Assembly: GCA_016871175.1 (NCBI GenBank)
Contig: VFZL01000011.1
Location: 1-64,000, forward strand
Direction: 5' to 3'
From: Acidimicrobiia bacterium
Lineage (GTDB): Bacteria; Acidobacteriota; Vicinamibacteria; Vicinamibacterales; CAVVIG01
DNA: 64,000 nucleotides
Below, in pieces: positions 39,628 through 48,885 of this stretch. The position numbers and the translations under genes are program-made. Within the stretch, counting starts at the first letter, position 1; each line of letters opens with the position of its first letter. Below the pieces are notes generated by a model that did not search any database, was not told where the DNA came from, and was given only the letters and a program-made list of their open reading frames with translations.

Positions 39628-40842
39628 TCACGCGTTCTCGAAGGCCAGCGATTCAGCAATCCGCGGGTCGCGCAGCGGCACCAACGCCTGGCGTCGCAAC
39701 AGCCAGCTCACGGCCGCGATGACGCACCCGCCCACGGCGAGAAACGCCGCCAGGTCGAGCACCGATGGACTGAACCCTTCGGGATGGAGCGTCGGCATGA
39801 CCTGCCAGTAGAGGTCGACGTAATGCATGAGGAGGAGCCACACCGCCCCGACCGAGAGCGTCGATCCGTTCCGCTTGACCGAGCGGCCCATCAAGTAGAA
39901 GAACGGCGCGATGAAGTGTCCCACCATCAGCAGGAGCGCTATCGGCAACCACGACCCTTCGATCCGCGGCTTGTACCAAATCGTCTCTTCCGGTAGGTTC
40001 GCGTACCAAACCAGGAAGAACTGAGAGAAGCCGATGTAGGCCCAGAACGCCGTGAACCCGAACAGCAGCTTGCCGACATCGTGCAGATGCTCGGTGCTGA
40101 TGACCGTGTCCAGCAGACCGGCCGCCCGCATCCTCACCGCGAGCAGCGACAGCAGCGCGATGAACCCGAGGAAGCTGCCGGCGAAGAAATAGACGCCGAA
40201 CATGGTCGAGTACCAGTGCGGCGTGAGCGACATGATCCAGTCGACCGAGGCCAAGGTCGTGGTCAGCGCGAGCACAATGATCGACGGCCCGGCAAACTTG
40301 CGTAGACGAGCCGATACGCTCGCGTCGCCCGTCGCGTCCTGACCCCTCGATCCGCGGTAGTAGAACAGAGCAATGGCGGACCAGAGGCCAAAGAACAACG
40401 CGGCCCGGATCAGAAAGAACGGCACGTTGAGGTACGGCGACTTCCAGCGAAGCAGCGCATCGTGCTCCGCGGCCCCGGGATGGGCCCACTCGTACAGCAC
40501 GCCGAGACCGAAGACGACCGGGAGGAACAGCACTGCCATCACCGGCAGCGTGGCGAAGATAGTCTCGCCGATTCGTCGCAGCACGACGCCCCACGCACCC
40601 TGAGCCGCGTACTGGATCAGGACGAAAAAGAGCGCGCCCAGCGCCAGGCTCAGAAAGTACAGAAACGACACCAGCCACGAGAACAGGAACTGCTTGGGAT
40701 TCCCCATCCCCAAGATCGCGCACAGGACCACGCCCAGGACGGCACAGCCGGCGCCAATGGCCGGAAACCGGTTCCACGAGTGGCCGGGCGGAATCGCGAC
40801 TTGCTCGGGTCGCAGCTCGACGTGATCGCGGTGGGCGCTCAT
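39628..40842 (-). CDS. actF: Alternative complex III subunit F
   Basis: 404 aa polytopic protein adjacent to actD-actC: HWYSTMFGVYFFAGSFLGFIALLSLLAVRM...FWAYIGFSQFFLVWYANLPEETIWY. Confidence 0.85.
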   Translation of the reverse strand: MSAHRDHVELRPEQVAIPPGHSWNRFPAIGAGCAVLGVVLCAILGMGNPKQFLFSWLVSFLYFLSLALGALFFVLIQYAAQGAWGVVLRRIGETIFATLPVMAVLFLPVVFGLGVLYEWAHPGAAEHDALLRWKSPYLNVPFFLIRAALFFGLWSAIALFYYRGSRGQDATGDASVSARLRKFAGPSIIVLALTTTLASVDWIMSLTPHWYSTMFGVYFFAGSFLGFIALLSLLAVRMRAAGLLDTVISTEHLHDVGKLLFGFTAFWAYIGFSQFFLVWYANLPEETIWYKPRIEGSWLPIALLLMVGHFIAPFFYLMGRSVKRNGSTLSVGAVWLLLMHYVDLYWQVMPTLHPEGFSPSVLDLAAFLAVGGCVIAAVSWLLRRQALVPLRDPRIAESLAFENA

Positions 40843-41400
40843 TCAGGACTCCAGCAGCTCGACGCTTCGGGCACCCAGGGACGCCAGGAGCTTCTGGGTC
40901 GCCGACGGGTCGAACTTTGGGTCCCACGATTCGACCGAAATGAAAAACGCATCGTCCGTCACGCGGTCGAAGACCTTGGAGCGGAACAGCGGATGGTGGT
41001 GCATGGGCAGCCGGTTCAGACCAAGCATGCCGAAGACGGCACCGAAGGCGGCGAAGAGCACACCCAACTCGAAGGTCACCGGGATGAACGCGGGCCACGA
41101 AAACAGCGGCTTACCGCTGATCACGAGCGGGTAGGCACTCGTGTGAACCCACCACTGCAGGACGAACCCCGTCGCAAGGCCGGTCAATCCCGCGCCAAGG
41201 ACGATCCAGGGAAGCGGGGAGCGCCCAAGCCCCATCGCTTTCTCGAGGCCGTGGACGGGAAACGGCGTATGGGCGTCCCATCGCGTGAATCCGGCGTCAC
41301 GCACTCTCTCGCACGCGTGGTACAGGTCAGCCGGGGTCGCGAACTCCGCCAGGACTCCGAAGTACGGTCCCTTGGGAAGCTGCGGCGTGAAAAGCCCCAT
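40843..41400 (-). CDS. actD: Alternative complex III subunit D (DUF3341)
   Basis: YFGVLAEFATPADLYHACERVRDAGFTRWDAHTPFPVHGLEKAMGLGRS. Confidence 0.88.
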   Translation of the reverse strand: MGLFTPQLPKGPYFGVLAEFATPADLYHACERVRDAGFTRWDAHTPFPVHGLEKAMGLGRSPLPWIVLGAGLTGLATGFVLQWWVHTSAYPLVISGKPLFSWPAFIPVTFELGVLFAAFGAVFGMLGLNRLPMHHHPLFRSKVFDRVTDDAFFISVESWDPKFDPSATQKLLASLGARSVELLES

Positions 41401-42866
41401 TACGAAGCTCCTTCGGTCACGGGATCAGGCGTCCCTCCGTGCCGCAGCGCCGCTCGGTGGTCCTTGCTCTCGCGCTCGGGGCCCCGATGCCAGTGCGGAT
41501 CGGCCTGTGGCAGGACCGTCTTGACCTCGGCGGTCGCCACCATCGGCAGGAAGCGCACGAACAGGCAGAACATCGTGAAGAAGAGCCCGAAGCTCCCGAG
41601 CAACGTCGACAGGTCCCAGAACGTCGGCGTGTAGTAATCCCAAGACGAGGGAAGGAAATCGCGGTGCAGTGAGGTCACGATGATCGTGAACCGTTCGAAC
41701 CACATGCCGATGTTGATGACGATCGACACCACGAACAGAATCGGGATGCTCGTGCGAGCCTTCTTGAACCAGAAGATCTGTGGGCTGATCACGTTGCACG
41801 AGAACATGATCCAGTACGCCCAGGCGTACGGCCCGAACGCGCGATTGACGAACGTGTAGACCTCGTAGGGGTTCCCGCTATACCAGGCGGTGAAGAACTC
41901 GGTGGTGTAGGCGTAGCCGACGATCGTCCCCGTCACGAGCATGATCTTCGCCATGTAGTCGAAGTGCCGGAGCGTGACGATGTGCTCGAGGCCGAACGCC
42001 GTCCGGCAGATCACCATGAGCGTCAGTACCATCGCGAAGCCGGAGAAGATGGCGCCCGCGACGAAGTACGGCGGGAAGATCGTCGTGTGCCAACCCGGGA
42101 GGACCGACACCGCGAAGTCCATCGAGACGATCGAGTGCACCGAGAGGACCAGTGGCGTCGCGAGAGCCGCGAGCACGAGGTAGGCGGACTCGTAGTTGTG
42201 CCACTGCCGCACCGAGCCGCGCCACCCCAGGGCGAAGAGGCCGTATGCGAACTTGCGTGTCTGGGTCTTCGCCCGATCCCGCATAGTCGCCAGATCGGGA
42301 ATCAACCCTACGTACCAGAAAAGAACGGAAACCGTTCCGTACACGCTAACGGCGAACACATCCCAGAGGAGAGGGCTCCTGAAGTTGGGCCAGGTGCCCA
42401 TCTGGTTCGGGAGCGGGAACATCCAGTAGGCCACCCAGATGCGCCCAACGTGGATTCCGGGAAACGTCAGGGCGCACATGACCGCGAAGATCGTCATGGC
42501 TTCTGCCGCCCGATTGATCGAGGTGCGCCACTTCTGGCGGAAGAGGAAGAGGATCGCCGAGATCAGCGTCCCCGCGTGCCCGATCCCGATCCAGAAGACG
42601 AAGTTCGTGATGTCGAATGCCCAGCCGACTGGGACGTTGAGCCCCCAGATCCCGATCCCCTCCCAGACCAGCCACGCGACCGACACGCCAAGCAGGCCCA
42701 GCACCGCCACCGACGGGAGGAAGAAATACCACCACGCCCTGGGTGTAGGTCGCTCCACCGGCTCCGCGACAGCGTCGGTGATGGAGTGGAAATCCGGCGA
42801 GCGCAGGATGAGAGTGGGTTCGCCCGCGACAGGGTTATCGAGCAGCTCCGCTTCCGTCTGGGCCAA
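41400..42866 (-). CDS. actC: Alternative complex III subunit C (NrfD/PsrC-like)
   Basis: 488 aa polytopic; [53 protein letters not shown]. Confidence 0.9.
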   Translation of the reverse strand: MAQTEAELLDNPVAGEPTLILRSPDFHSITDAVAEPVERPTPRAWWYFFLPSVAVLGLLGVSVAWLVWEGIGIWGLNVPVGWAFDITNFVFWIGIGHAGTLISAILFLFRQKWRTSINRAAEAMTIFAVMCALTFPGIHVGRIWVAYWMFPLPNQMGTWPNFRSPLLWDVFAVSVYGTVSVLFWYVGLIPDLATMRDRAKTQTRKFAYGLFALGWRGSVRQWHNYESAYLVLAALATPLVLSVHSIVSMDFAVSVLPGWHTTIFPPYFVAGAIFSGFAMVLTLMVICRTAFGLEHIVTLRHFDYMAKIMLVTGTIVGYAYTTEFFTAWYSGNPYEVYTFVNRAFGPYAWAYWIMFSCNVISPQIFWFKKARTSIPILFVVSIVINIGMWFERFTIIVTSLHRDFLPSSWDYYTPTFWDLSTLLGSFGLFFTMFCLFVRFLPMVATAEVKTVLPQADPHWHRGPERESKDHRAALRHGGTPDPVTEGAS

Positions 42867-43037
42867 ACAGTGTTCCCCGCTGTGAGTGTGGAAATCCTCA
42901 CGTTTTTATCATTCGCGCATCGCTGGAGTCAAGCGCTCGCGGGTGCACGCCGCGGCGGCCGACACGCGACACAAGGCTTCCGGAACGGAGTTCGACCGAC
43001 AGCGCGCGGAGGCGAGGCAGCGGTCCCCGGCACGCGG

Positions 43038-44288
43038 TTACGGCGCAGCCGTGAGGCCGATCTGCGCGAGCAGCGGTTCGAGGTCCTCTCCTGAGGCAGG
43101 AATGCACGTGACGATGCGCGCTGCAGCGGCCCGGACCCACGGCGTCGCCCCGGGAAGCGCGCGCACGGCTCGGCCTGCGCCAAGCAGCCGCTGCCACTGG
43201 TCGTACGTTGCCGCGGCACACTCCTGGGGCAGCGACGGCGAGCCTGTGCTGCGTTTGATCTGCGAGATCCGCGCTGACAGCTCGCGCGCCTCGATGAGCC
43301 CTGAATTGAGGCTGTGCACCCCAACAGGCGCTGCCTGGTGTGCGGCGTCGCCAGCGAGCCAGACGCCATCCCTCCCAAGCGTCTGCGCCAGGCGCCACTC
43401 GAACACGGCGAGAGTGGACCAGTAGATCCGCGTGGACCGAGCCGAGAACCACGGAGCCCTCGCGGCGATGAACTGCGCCAGCCGCTCCATCGATGGCTCG
43501 TGTGTACTGGCGTCGGGGATCTGGAATCCCCAGCGGCATCGCCCCTCCTCGAGCGGCCAGTACACGCTGGTGACATCAGGATCGAGGATGACGCGCACTT
43601 CGGCGGGCAACTCCCCCGTCGCCTCGATCTCGTAGACCGAAAACATCTGGCCACAACCGTGGTCGGCCATCTCGATCCCAGCCATTCGCCGAACGGCCGA
43701 ATCATAGCCGTCCGCGCCAATGACGTAGGCAGGCCGGAGCGTGTCGGTTCGCACGACGAGCTGCTCGGTCCGCGCCATGGGGTAACCCGTGGCGACCTGG
43801 TCGAGTTTCGCGACCTCCGCGCGGATGGGGCCGTCCAGGGCGAGGGACTGGAGGCGGTGTCCCCAGAGAACCTTGAGCTTCGCCGCGTGCAGCGCTTGTT
43901 CAACCGCCCTCTCGAGCAGGCTTTGCCGAACGATGAGCAGATACGGATGCGGCGTCGAGAGGACCGAGTAGTCGATCTCGGCACGCCTCTCCGGCCCCTC
44001 GTAATAGGCGACCTTCGTCAGCTTCCGCCCAGCGGCGACCAGCCCTGCGGACAGCCCGACCTCGTCGAGAATCCGCAGCGTTCGCGGATGGATCGCGAGC
44101 GCGTAGCTGTGTTGGGTCGTCCGCTCGTGCGTGTCGATGATCTCGACATTCACCCCGAACTGTTTCAGCAACAGCGCGGCGACCAACCCGACCGGACCGG
44201 CACCGACGACGAGAACCTCAGGATCAGGTTGATGGAACACTAGCGGACTCCTCGACGCGCCACTGGCGTCGGCGAGCCCTCGTGCCAA
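43038..44288 (-). CDS. FAD-dependent aromatic-ring hydroxylase-type monooxygenase
   Basis: PEVLVVGAGPVGLVAALLLKQFGVNVEIID (Rossmann), YVIGADGYDSAVRR, GVWLAGDAAHQAAPVG. Confidence 0.88.
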   Translation of the reverse strand: MARGLADASGASRSPLVFHQPDPEVLVVGAGPVGLVAALLLKQFGVNVEIIDTHERTTQHSYALAIHPRTLRILDEVGLSAGLVAAGRKLTKVAYYEGPERRAEIDYSVLSTPHPYLLIVRQSLLERAVEQALHAAKLKVLWGHRLQSLALDGPIRAEVAKLDQVATGYPMARTEQLVVRTDTLRPAYVIGADGYDSAVRRMAGIEMADHGCGQMFSVYEIEATGELPAEVRVILDPDVTSVYWPLEEGRCRWGFQIPDASTHEPSMERLAQFIAARAPWFSARSTRIYWSTLAVFEWRLAQTLGRDGVWLAGDAAHQAAPVGVHSLNSGLIEARELSARISQIKRSTGSPSLPQECAAATYDQWQRLLGAGRAVRALPGATPWVRAAAARIVTCIPASGEDLEPLLAQIGLTAAP

Positions 44289-44439
44289 GAGCGTGCCACT
44301 GAGGAGAGCGGCTGATCAACCGATACGCGCGATCTCTGCGCCGGAAAACGGCGCGCGGTTGCCGGACATCCGTGGGTCGTCCGGCTGTTCACCCCTTGGC
44401 TCTCAATGGTACGTCCCCGACAGGCCAACAGCCTAATCC

Positions 44440-44830
44440 GTGTTCGCGAGCTGCGCGAGGATCCCTCGATGCAGACCTTGACGCAGGTGAACATGGGCGT
44501 GTCCCGCTGGGTGTAGAGGCTCGCCTCGGTATAGCGGAGCCGACCCACCAGATCGACGAACTCCTGAGGGTCATCCCGCGCGTGCGGCGACAGACGGTAC
44601 TACGATCGAGTTTTCGTGAAGGGGTAGACGAACAAATACCTGCCTCCGGGCAGCAGTTCGATACCCTCGCCGGCGCCCTTCATCCTGTTTGACGTACGGC
44701 GACCGGCCAGGAAGCTGTACACCTGCGACAGATACGCGCCCGATTTCGACCGCCTCATTGCCGCCTCATTCGATTGGAAGCACAGGGGGTCGAAGGCTAT
44801 TCGCCACAGCATGAAGTCGACGTGAACACG
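44440..44830 (-). pseudogene. HemQ/chlorite-dismutase family remnant
   Basis: VDFMLWRIAFDPLCFQSNEAAMRRSKSGAYLSQVYSFLAGRRTSNR...RYLFVYPFTKTRS*YRLSPHAR|DDPQEFVDLVGRLRYTEASLYTQRDTPMFTC; in-frame TAG at a normally Trp site and a missing middle. Confidence 0.72.
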
Positions 44831-44941
44831 TGCGTGTCAACGCGAGCGGTGCCCTACGGCAGCTGCCCACTGACGCCCATCCTGCCGGTAACCTCGGAGG
44901 TGCCGCGTGAGCCTCCCTGTCAGGAGGCCGAACGCGCCGTG

Positions 44942-46309
44942 CTACAGCGATAGCTCGGTCAGCGAGCCTGTGCTATCGCCGAACGCGTCCATCGGGACGC
45001 CCAGCTTGTCGAGCAGAGTCAGATGCAGGTTCGCGACCGGTGTGCCCTTCGGATATCGCAGGTGGCGCCCGCCCTTCAGGCGCCCGCCAGCACCACCGGC
45101 CACGAGGACCGGAAGGTCGAGGTGGGCGTGCAGGTTGCCGTCGCTCATGCCGCTCCCGTACAGGATGAGCGAGCTGTCGAGCAGCGCACCATCCCCGTCC
45201 GGCGTGGAACGTAGTTTGTCGAGGAAGTACGCGAACGACTGCATGTGGAACAGGTTCACCTTCGCGCATTTCTCGATCTTGGACCGGTCGCCCTGGTGAT
45301 GCGAGATCGGGTGGTGCGCGTCCGCCACACCGATCTCCGGATACGCGCGCGAGCTGACCTCGTGACCCATCATGAACGTCGCGACGCGCGTCAAGTCGGC
45401 CTGATACGCGAGCGCCAGGAGGTCGAACATCAGCTGCGCGTGAACCTCGAACGACTCCGGCACGCCGGCCGGACGGCTGACGACCGGCATCTCTCGCGTG
45501 CTCTGCTCCTCGGCCCTCCGAATGCGGCGCTCCACATCGCGGATCGCTTCCAGGTACTGGTCCAGCTTGGCGCGATCGCGTGAGCCGAGCGAGCGACCAA
45601 TCCGCGCTACGTCCTCAACGATCGCGTCGAGGATGCTGCGATCCTCCTTGACGCGCGCCGCGCGGGTCGCCGCGTCCGTGCTGTCACCATCCCCGAACAG
45701 CCGCTCGAACACGGCTCGCGGGTCCATTTCCATCGGCAGGGGAGTGGTCGGTGTCCGCCACGCGATCGTGTTGGAGTATGCACAGCTGTAGCCCGCGTCG
45801 CAGGCCCCCAGCATCTCGGTGTACTCCATCGTCAGCTCGAGCGAGCTGAGTTGGGTTGCCTTCCCCAGCTCGCGGGCGGCGAGCTGGTCCATCGAGGTGC
45901 CGGCTTGCAGGTCGGTGCCTTCGGTCTTCTTCACGTGGACGCCAGTCAAGAACGTCCCAGCGGCGCGCGCATGGTCGCCGGCGCCTTCGTTTGGTCGTGG
46001 ATTCGCCACCTGGTTGTCCAGGCCACTCAGCACCGTGAGGCGGTCGCGGAACGGTTCGAGCGGCTGAAGTGTAGGCGACAATTCGAATGCCGCGCCCTCC
46101 GCCGTGGGCGTCCACCGGTCCATGATGACGCCGTTCGGCACGTAGACGACCGCGAAGCGACGAGCGCCATCGAGACGGATCGCCGCGCGGAGGGCGGGAA
46201 CCATGCCGTCGAGCAGTGGCAGTGCCACCGTGGCGCCGAGCCCTCGCAAGAACGTCCGGCGTGGAAGTGTTTTGTTCGACAAGAACATCGGGTGTGTTCC
46301 TCGTATCAC
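44942..46309 (-). CDS. Tat-exported DUF1552 protein
   Basis: LPRRTFLRGLGATVALPLLDGMVPAL...; 455 aa; overlaps upstream DUF1592 gene. Confidence 0.88.
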   Translation of the reverse strand: MIRGTHPMFLSNKTLPRRTFLRGLGATVALPLLDGMVPALRAAIRLDGARRFAVVYVPNGVIMDRWTPTAEGAAFELSPTLQPLEPFRDRLTVLSGLDNQVANPRPNEGAGDHARAAGTFLTGVHVKKTEGTDLQAGTSMDQLAARELGKATQLSSLELTMEYTEMLGACDAGYSCAYSNTIAWRTPTTPLPMEMDPRAVFERLFGDGDSTDAATRAARVKEDRSILDAIVEDVARIGRSLGSRDRAKLDQYLEAIRDVERRIRRAEEQSTREMPVVSRPAGVPESFEVHAQLMFDLLALAYQADLTRVATFMMGHEVSSRAYPEIGVADAHHPISHHQGDRSKIEKCAKVNLFHMQSFAYFLDKLRSTPDGDGALLDSSLILYGSGMSDGNLHAHLDLPVLVAGGAGGRLKGGRHLRYPKGTPVANLHLTLLDKLGVPMDAFGDSTGSLTELSL

Positions 46310-48870
46310 CGTTGTGCGACGGCCGCCGCGCGCGTGACCCCATCGTTCGCGCTCGGTGTCATGCGCATCTGGAAAGGGAGGCTCGAGGCAATGCCCGCGA
46401 TCACATCAGACCACCTGTAGCCGCGCGGCGCGGCATCGCGCGCGATCTGACGCACCACGGGCATGTCAGACGCCTCGAGGCCGCGACCGATCGCGTACGT
46501 CGTCAACTTCTCCACCATCGTCTGGACGAACTGCGGACCGCGTGCCAGCAGCACGCGACGAAGCCCCTCAGGTCCATCGAAGGGTGTCCCGTCCGGCATG
46601 ACACCGGACGCGTCGATCGTGGTGTTGGCGTCCGTCGTACGCCAGCCTCCGATCGCGTCGAAATTCTCGAGCGCGAAGCCGAGGGGATCCATGCGCGCGT
46701 GGCACGACGCGCACACCGGGTTCTTCCGATGCTGCTCCATCCGCTCGCGAACCGAGGCCGGCTTGCCACCCTCTCCCGTATCCTGCAATGCGGGGATGTT
46801 GGGAGGCGGGGCGGGCGGCGGCGCGCCGAGGATGTTCTCGAGCAGCCACTTGCCGCGCAAGACCGGCGACGTCCGAGTCGGATAGGAGGTCACGCTCAGG
46901 ACGCTGCCGTGTCCCAGTAGGCCGGCGCGTGACTTGTCCGTGATCGTCACGCGTCGGAAGTGCGGGCCGTACACGTTCCGCATGCCGTAGTGGCGCGCCA
47001 GACGCTCGTTGACGAATGTGAAGTCGGCGCGGAGGAGGTCGAGCACGCTGAGGTCTTCAGCAAGATTGGCCTGGACGAACAGATCCGTTTCCTTCTGGAA
47101 CGCCTGTCGCAGGTTGTCCTCGAAGTCGGGGAACGCGTGCGGATCGGGGGCGTGTGTCCGCAGGTTTCGCACGTACAGCCACTGACCGATGAAATTGGAG
47201 ACGAGCGCCAAGGCACGGCGGTCCGCCAGCATGCGCCGCACCTGCGACTGAAGACCCGTGGCGGTGCGCAGATGACCCTTCGTCGCGGCGTCGAGCAGCT
47301 CGTCATCGGGGATGCTGCTCCACAGAAAGAACGACAGCCGTGACGCCAGCTCGACGCCGCTGATGCGGTAGGCGGTGGCTGGCGCGAGGCCCTTGGGATC
47401 CTGCTCGATGCGGAACACGAACTCGGGACTGACCAAGATACGGCGCAGGGCGAACTCGACCCCGTTCTCAAAGCGTCCATTCTGCCGCCCGCTGACGTAC
47501 GCCTTCATCAACCGGTCGACGTCGGCGCTTGTCACCGGACGCCGGAAGGCGCGGCGCGCGAGCGTCCCGATGATCTGCCGGGCGCAAGCGGTCTCGGACG
47601 CAACCGCAGCAGTGGGACGACACACAAAGATGCGCCGCCGACTCGGCGTGTCGCCGGATCCGATGGCGTTGTACGGACCGCCCATTTGCACCGAATCGAC
47701 TCCGGGGTCCATGTCGCGGTTGCCGGCGTACTCGAAGCTCGTGACGGGCAGGTGCGGTCGCAGGAAGCCCTCTTCCTCGACCGTCTGCTTCTGAAATGAG
47801 AGTCCGATGACGCGCGGCCCGGCCTTGGCGGTGAACCGCACTTCGAGGCTGGCGTCGGCGTTCAGCTCATACTCGCTCGGATTGGGGACCGCTTGCCCGG
47901 ATAGCCAGACCGCCCGCTGACCGTCTCCGCCGAAGGTGAACGACCTGATGCGCGCGCGATCCAGCCGGACGTCCAACGTGTGCGGACGTCCCAAGCCTCG
48001 GATTTCGTCCCGCCACGTGCGCTGCAGCTTGATTTTGAGGGTGTACTCGCCGTCGAGCGGGAAGTAGTGCGGGATCGCGATGCCGCCGCGCGAGCCAAAC
48101 GGCAGCTGTTCATCGACTCGATCGTCCTGGACGAGATACTTCGGCGCGCTGTACACCTGACGGGACGGCTTCACCGTGGGATCACCCACCGCCAAACGGC
48201 TGATGCGCCGTGCGGCGTTCATGTATCGCTCGAGGAGGCCCGGCGACACCGAGAGCACGTCCGCGATGTTGTCGAACCCGTATCCGGCATCGTCGACCGG
48301 CAACATCGACCGGCTGTCGATCTCGAGGCCCAAGAGATCGCGAATCGCGTTGCCGTACTCGGCTCGGTTCAAGCGGTGGAGAGTCTTGCGGCCCGGTCGT
48401 CGATGCGCGGCCGCTGCGCGGGCCAGCTCGCCGTCGAGCCACCGCGTGAATGATTCGGCCGTGGCGGCATCGGGTCGGGGTGCGCCGATCGGTGGCATGG
48501 TCCCCGTGCCGACCTTGCGCAGCACTTTTTCCCAGGTCTCCGCCGCCGCCCCGACCTGCGCCGTGTCGACGCCCTCGAGCATCAGGTTCGCCGTCTTCAA
48601 GCGCTCGTTGTGACACGTGACGCAGTAGTGCTTGACGAGCGTCGCGGGCTGCTCGGCTGAGATGGTCGACGACGGTGTACCGGTCGCTCGAGCGCCGGTG
48701 CCGGTACCTGACGGCGTTTGGGATGCGATCGCCCTAGAGGCTGCGAGGATGGCCAGCGCCCCGACTACACACGCCGCCAAGCTCGCACCGTGGCCACGTG
48801 TCACCAGTGTCCTCCTGCAGGACCCCATTTCGGTCTCACTCAAGGGTATGAGACTCATGGGTTCGGGCAA
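46306..48870 (-). CDS. DUF1587/1592/1588/1585 (planctomycete-type cytochrome) protein
   Basis: HYCVTCHNERLKTANLMLEGVD, LHRLNRAEYGNAIRDLLGLEID, CASCHARMDPLGFALENFDAIGGWRT. Confidence 0.9.
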   Translation of the reverse strand: MPEPMSLIPLSETEMGSCRRTLVTRGHGASLAACVVGALAILAASRAIASQTPSGTGTGARATGTPSSTISAEQPATLVKHYCVTCHNERLKTANLMLEGVDTAQVGAAAETWEKVLRKVGTGTMPPIGAPRPDAATAESFTRWLDGELARAAAAHRRPGRKTLHRLNRAEYGNAIRDLLGLEIDSRSMLPVDDAGYGFDNIADVLSVSPGLLERYMNAARRISRLAVGDPTVKPSRQVYSAPKYLVQDDRVDEQLPFGSRGGIAIPHYFPLDGEYTLKIKLQRTWRDEIRGLGRPHTLDVRLDRARIRSFTFGGDGQRAVWLSGQAVPNPSEYELNADASLEVRFTAKAGPRVIGLSFQKQTVEEEGFLRPHLPVTSFEYAGNRDMDPGVDSVQMGGPYNAIGSGDTPSRRRIFVCRPTAAVASETACARQIIGTLARRAFRRPVTSADVDRLMKAYVSGRQNGRFENGVEFALRRILVSPEFVFRIEQDPKGLAPATAYRISGVELASRLSFFLWSSIPDDELLDAATKGHLRTATGLQSQVRRMLADRRALALVSNFIGQWLYVRNLRTHAPDPHAFPDFEDNLRQAFQKETDLFVQANLAEDLSVLDLLRADFTFVNERLARHYGMRNVYGPHFRRVTITDKSRAGLLGHGSVLSVTSYPTRTSPVLRGKWLLENILGAPPPAPPPNIPALQDTGEGGKPASVRERMEQHRKNPVCASCHARMDPLGFALENFDAIGGWRTTDANTTIDASGVMPDGTPFDGPEGLRRVLLARGPQFVQTMVEKLTTYAIGRGLEASDMPVVRQIARDAAPRGYRWSDVIAGIASSLPFQMRMTPSANDGVTRAAAVAQR

Positions 48871-48885
48871 TGCTCGGGACAGCAG

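Noticed and set aside
39653-41098. 481-aa - strand ORF overlapping actF/actD
   Set aside because: Alternative frame of actF/actD; R/G-rich with no motifs
41964-43094. 376-aa + strand ORF
   Set aside because: Shadow frame antisense to actC; no recognisable family features
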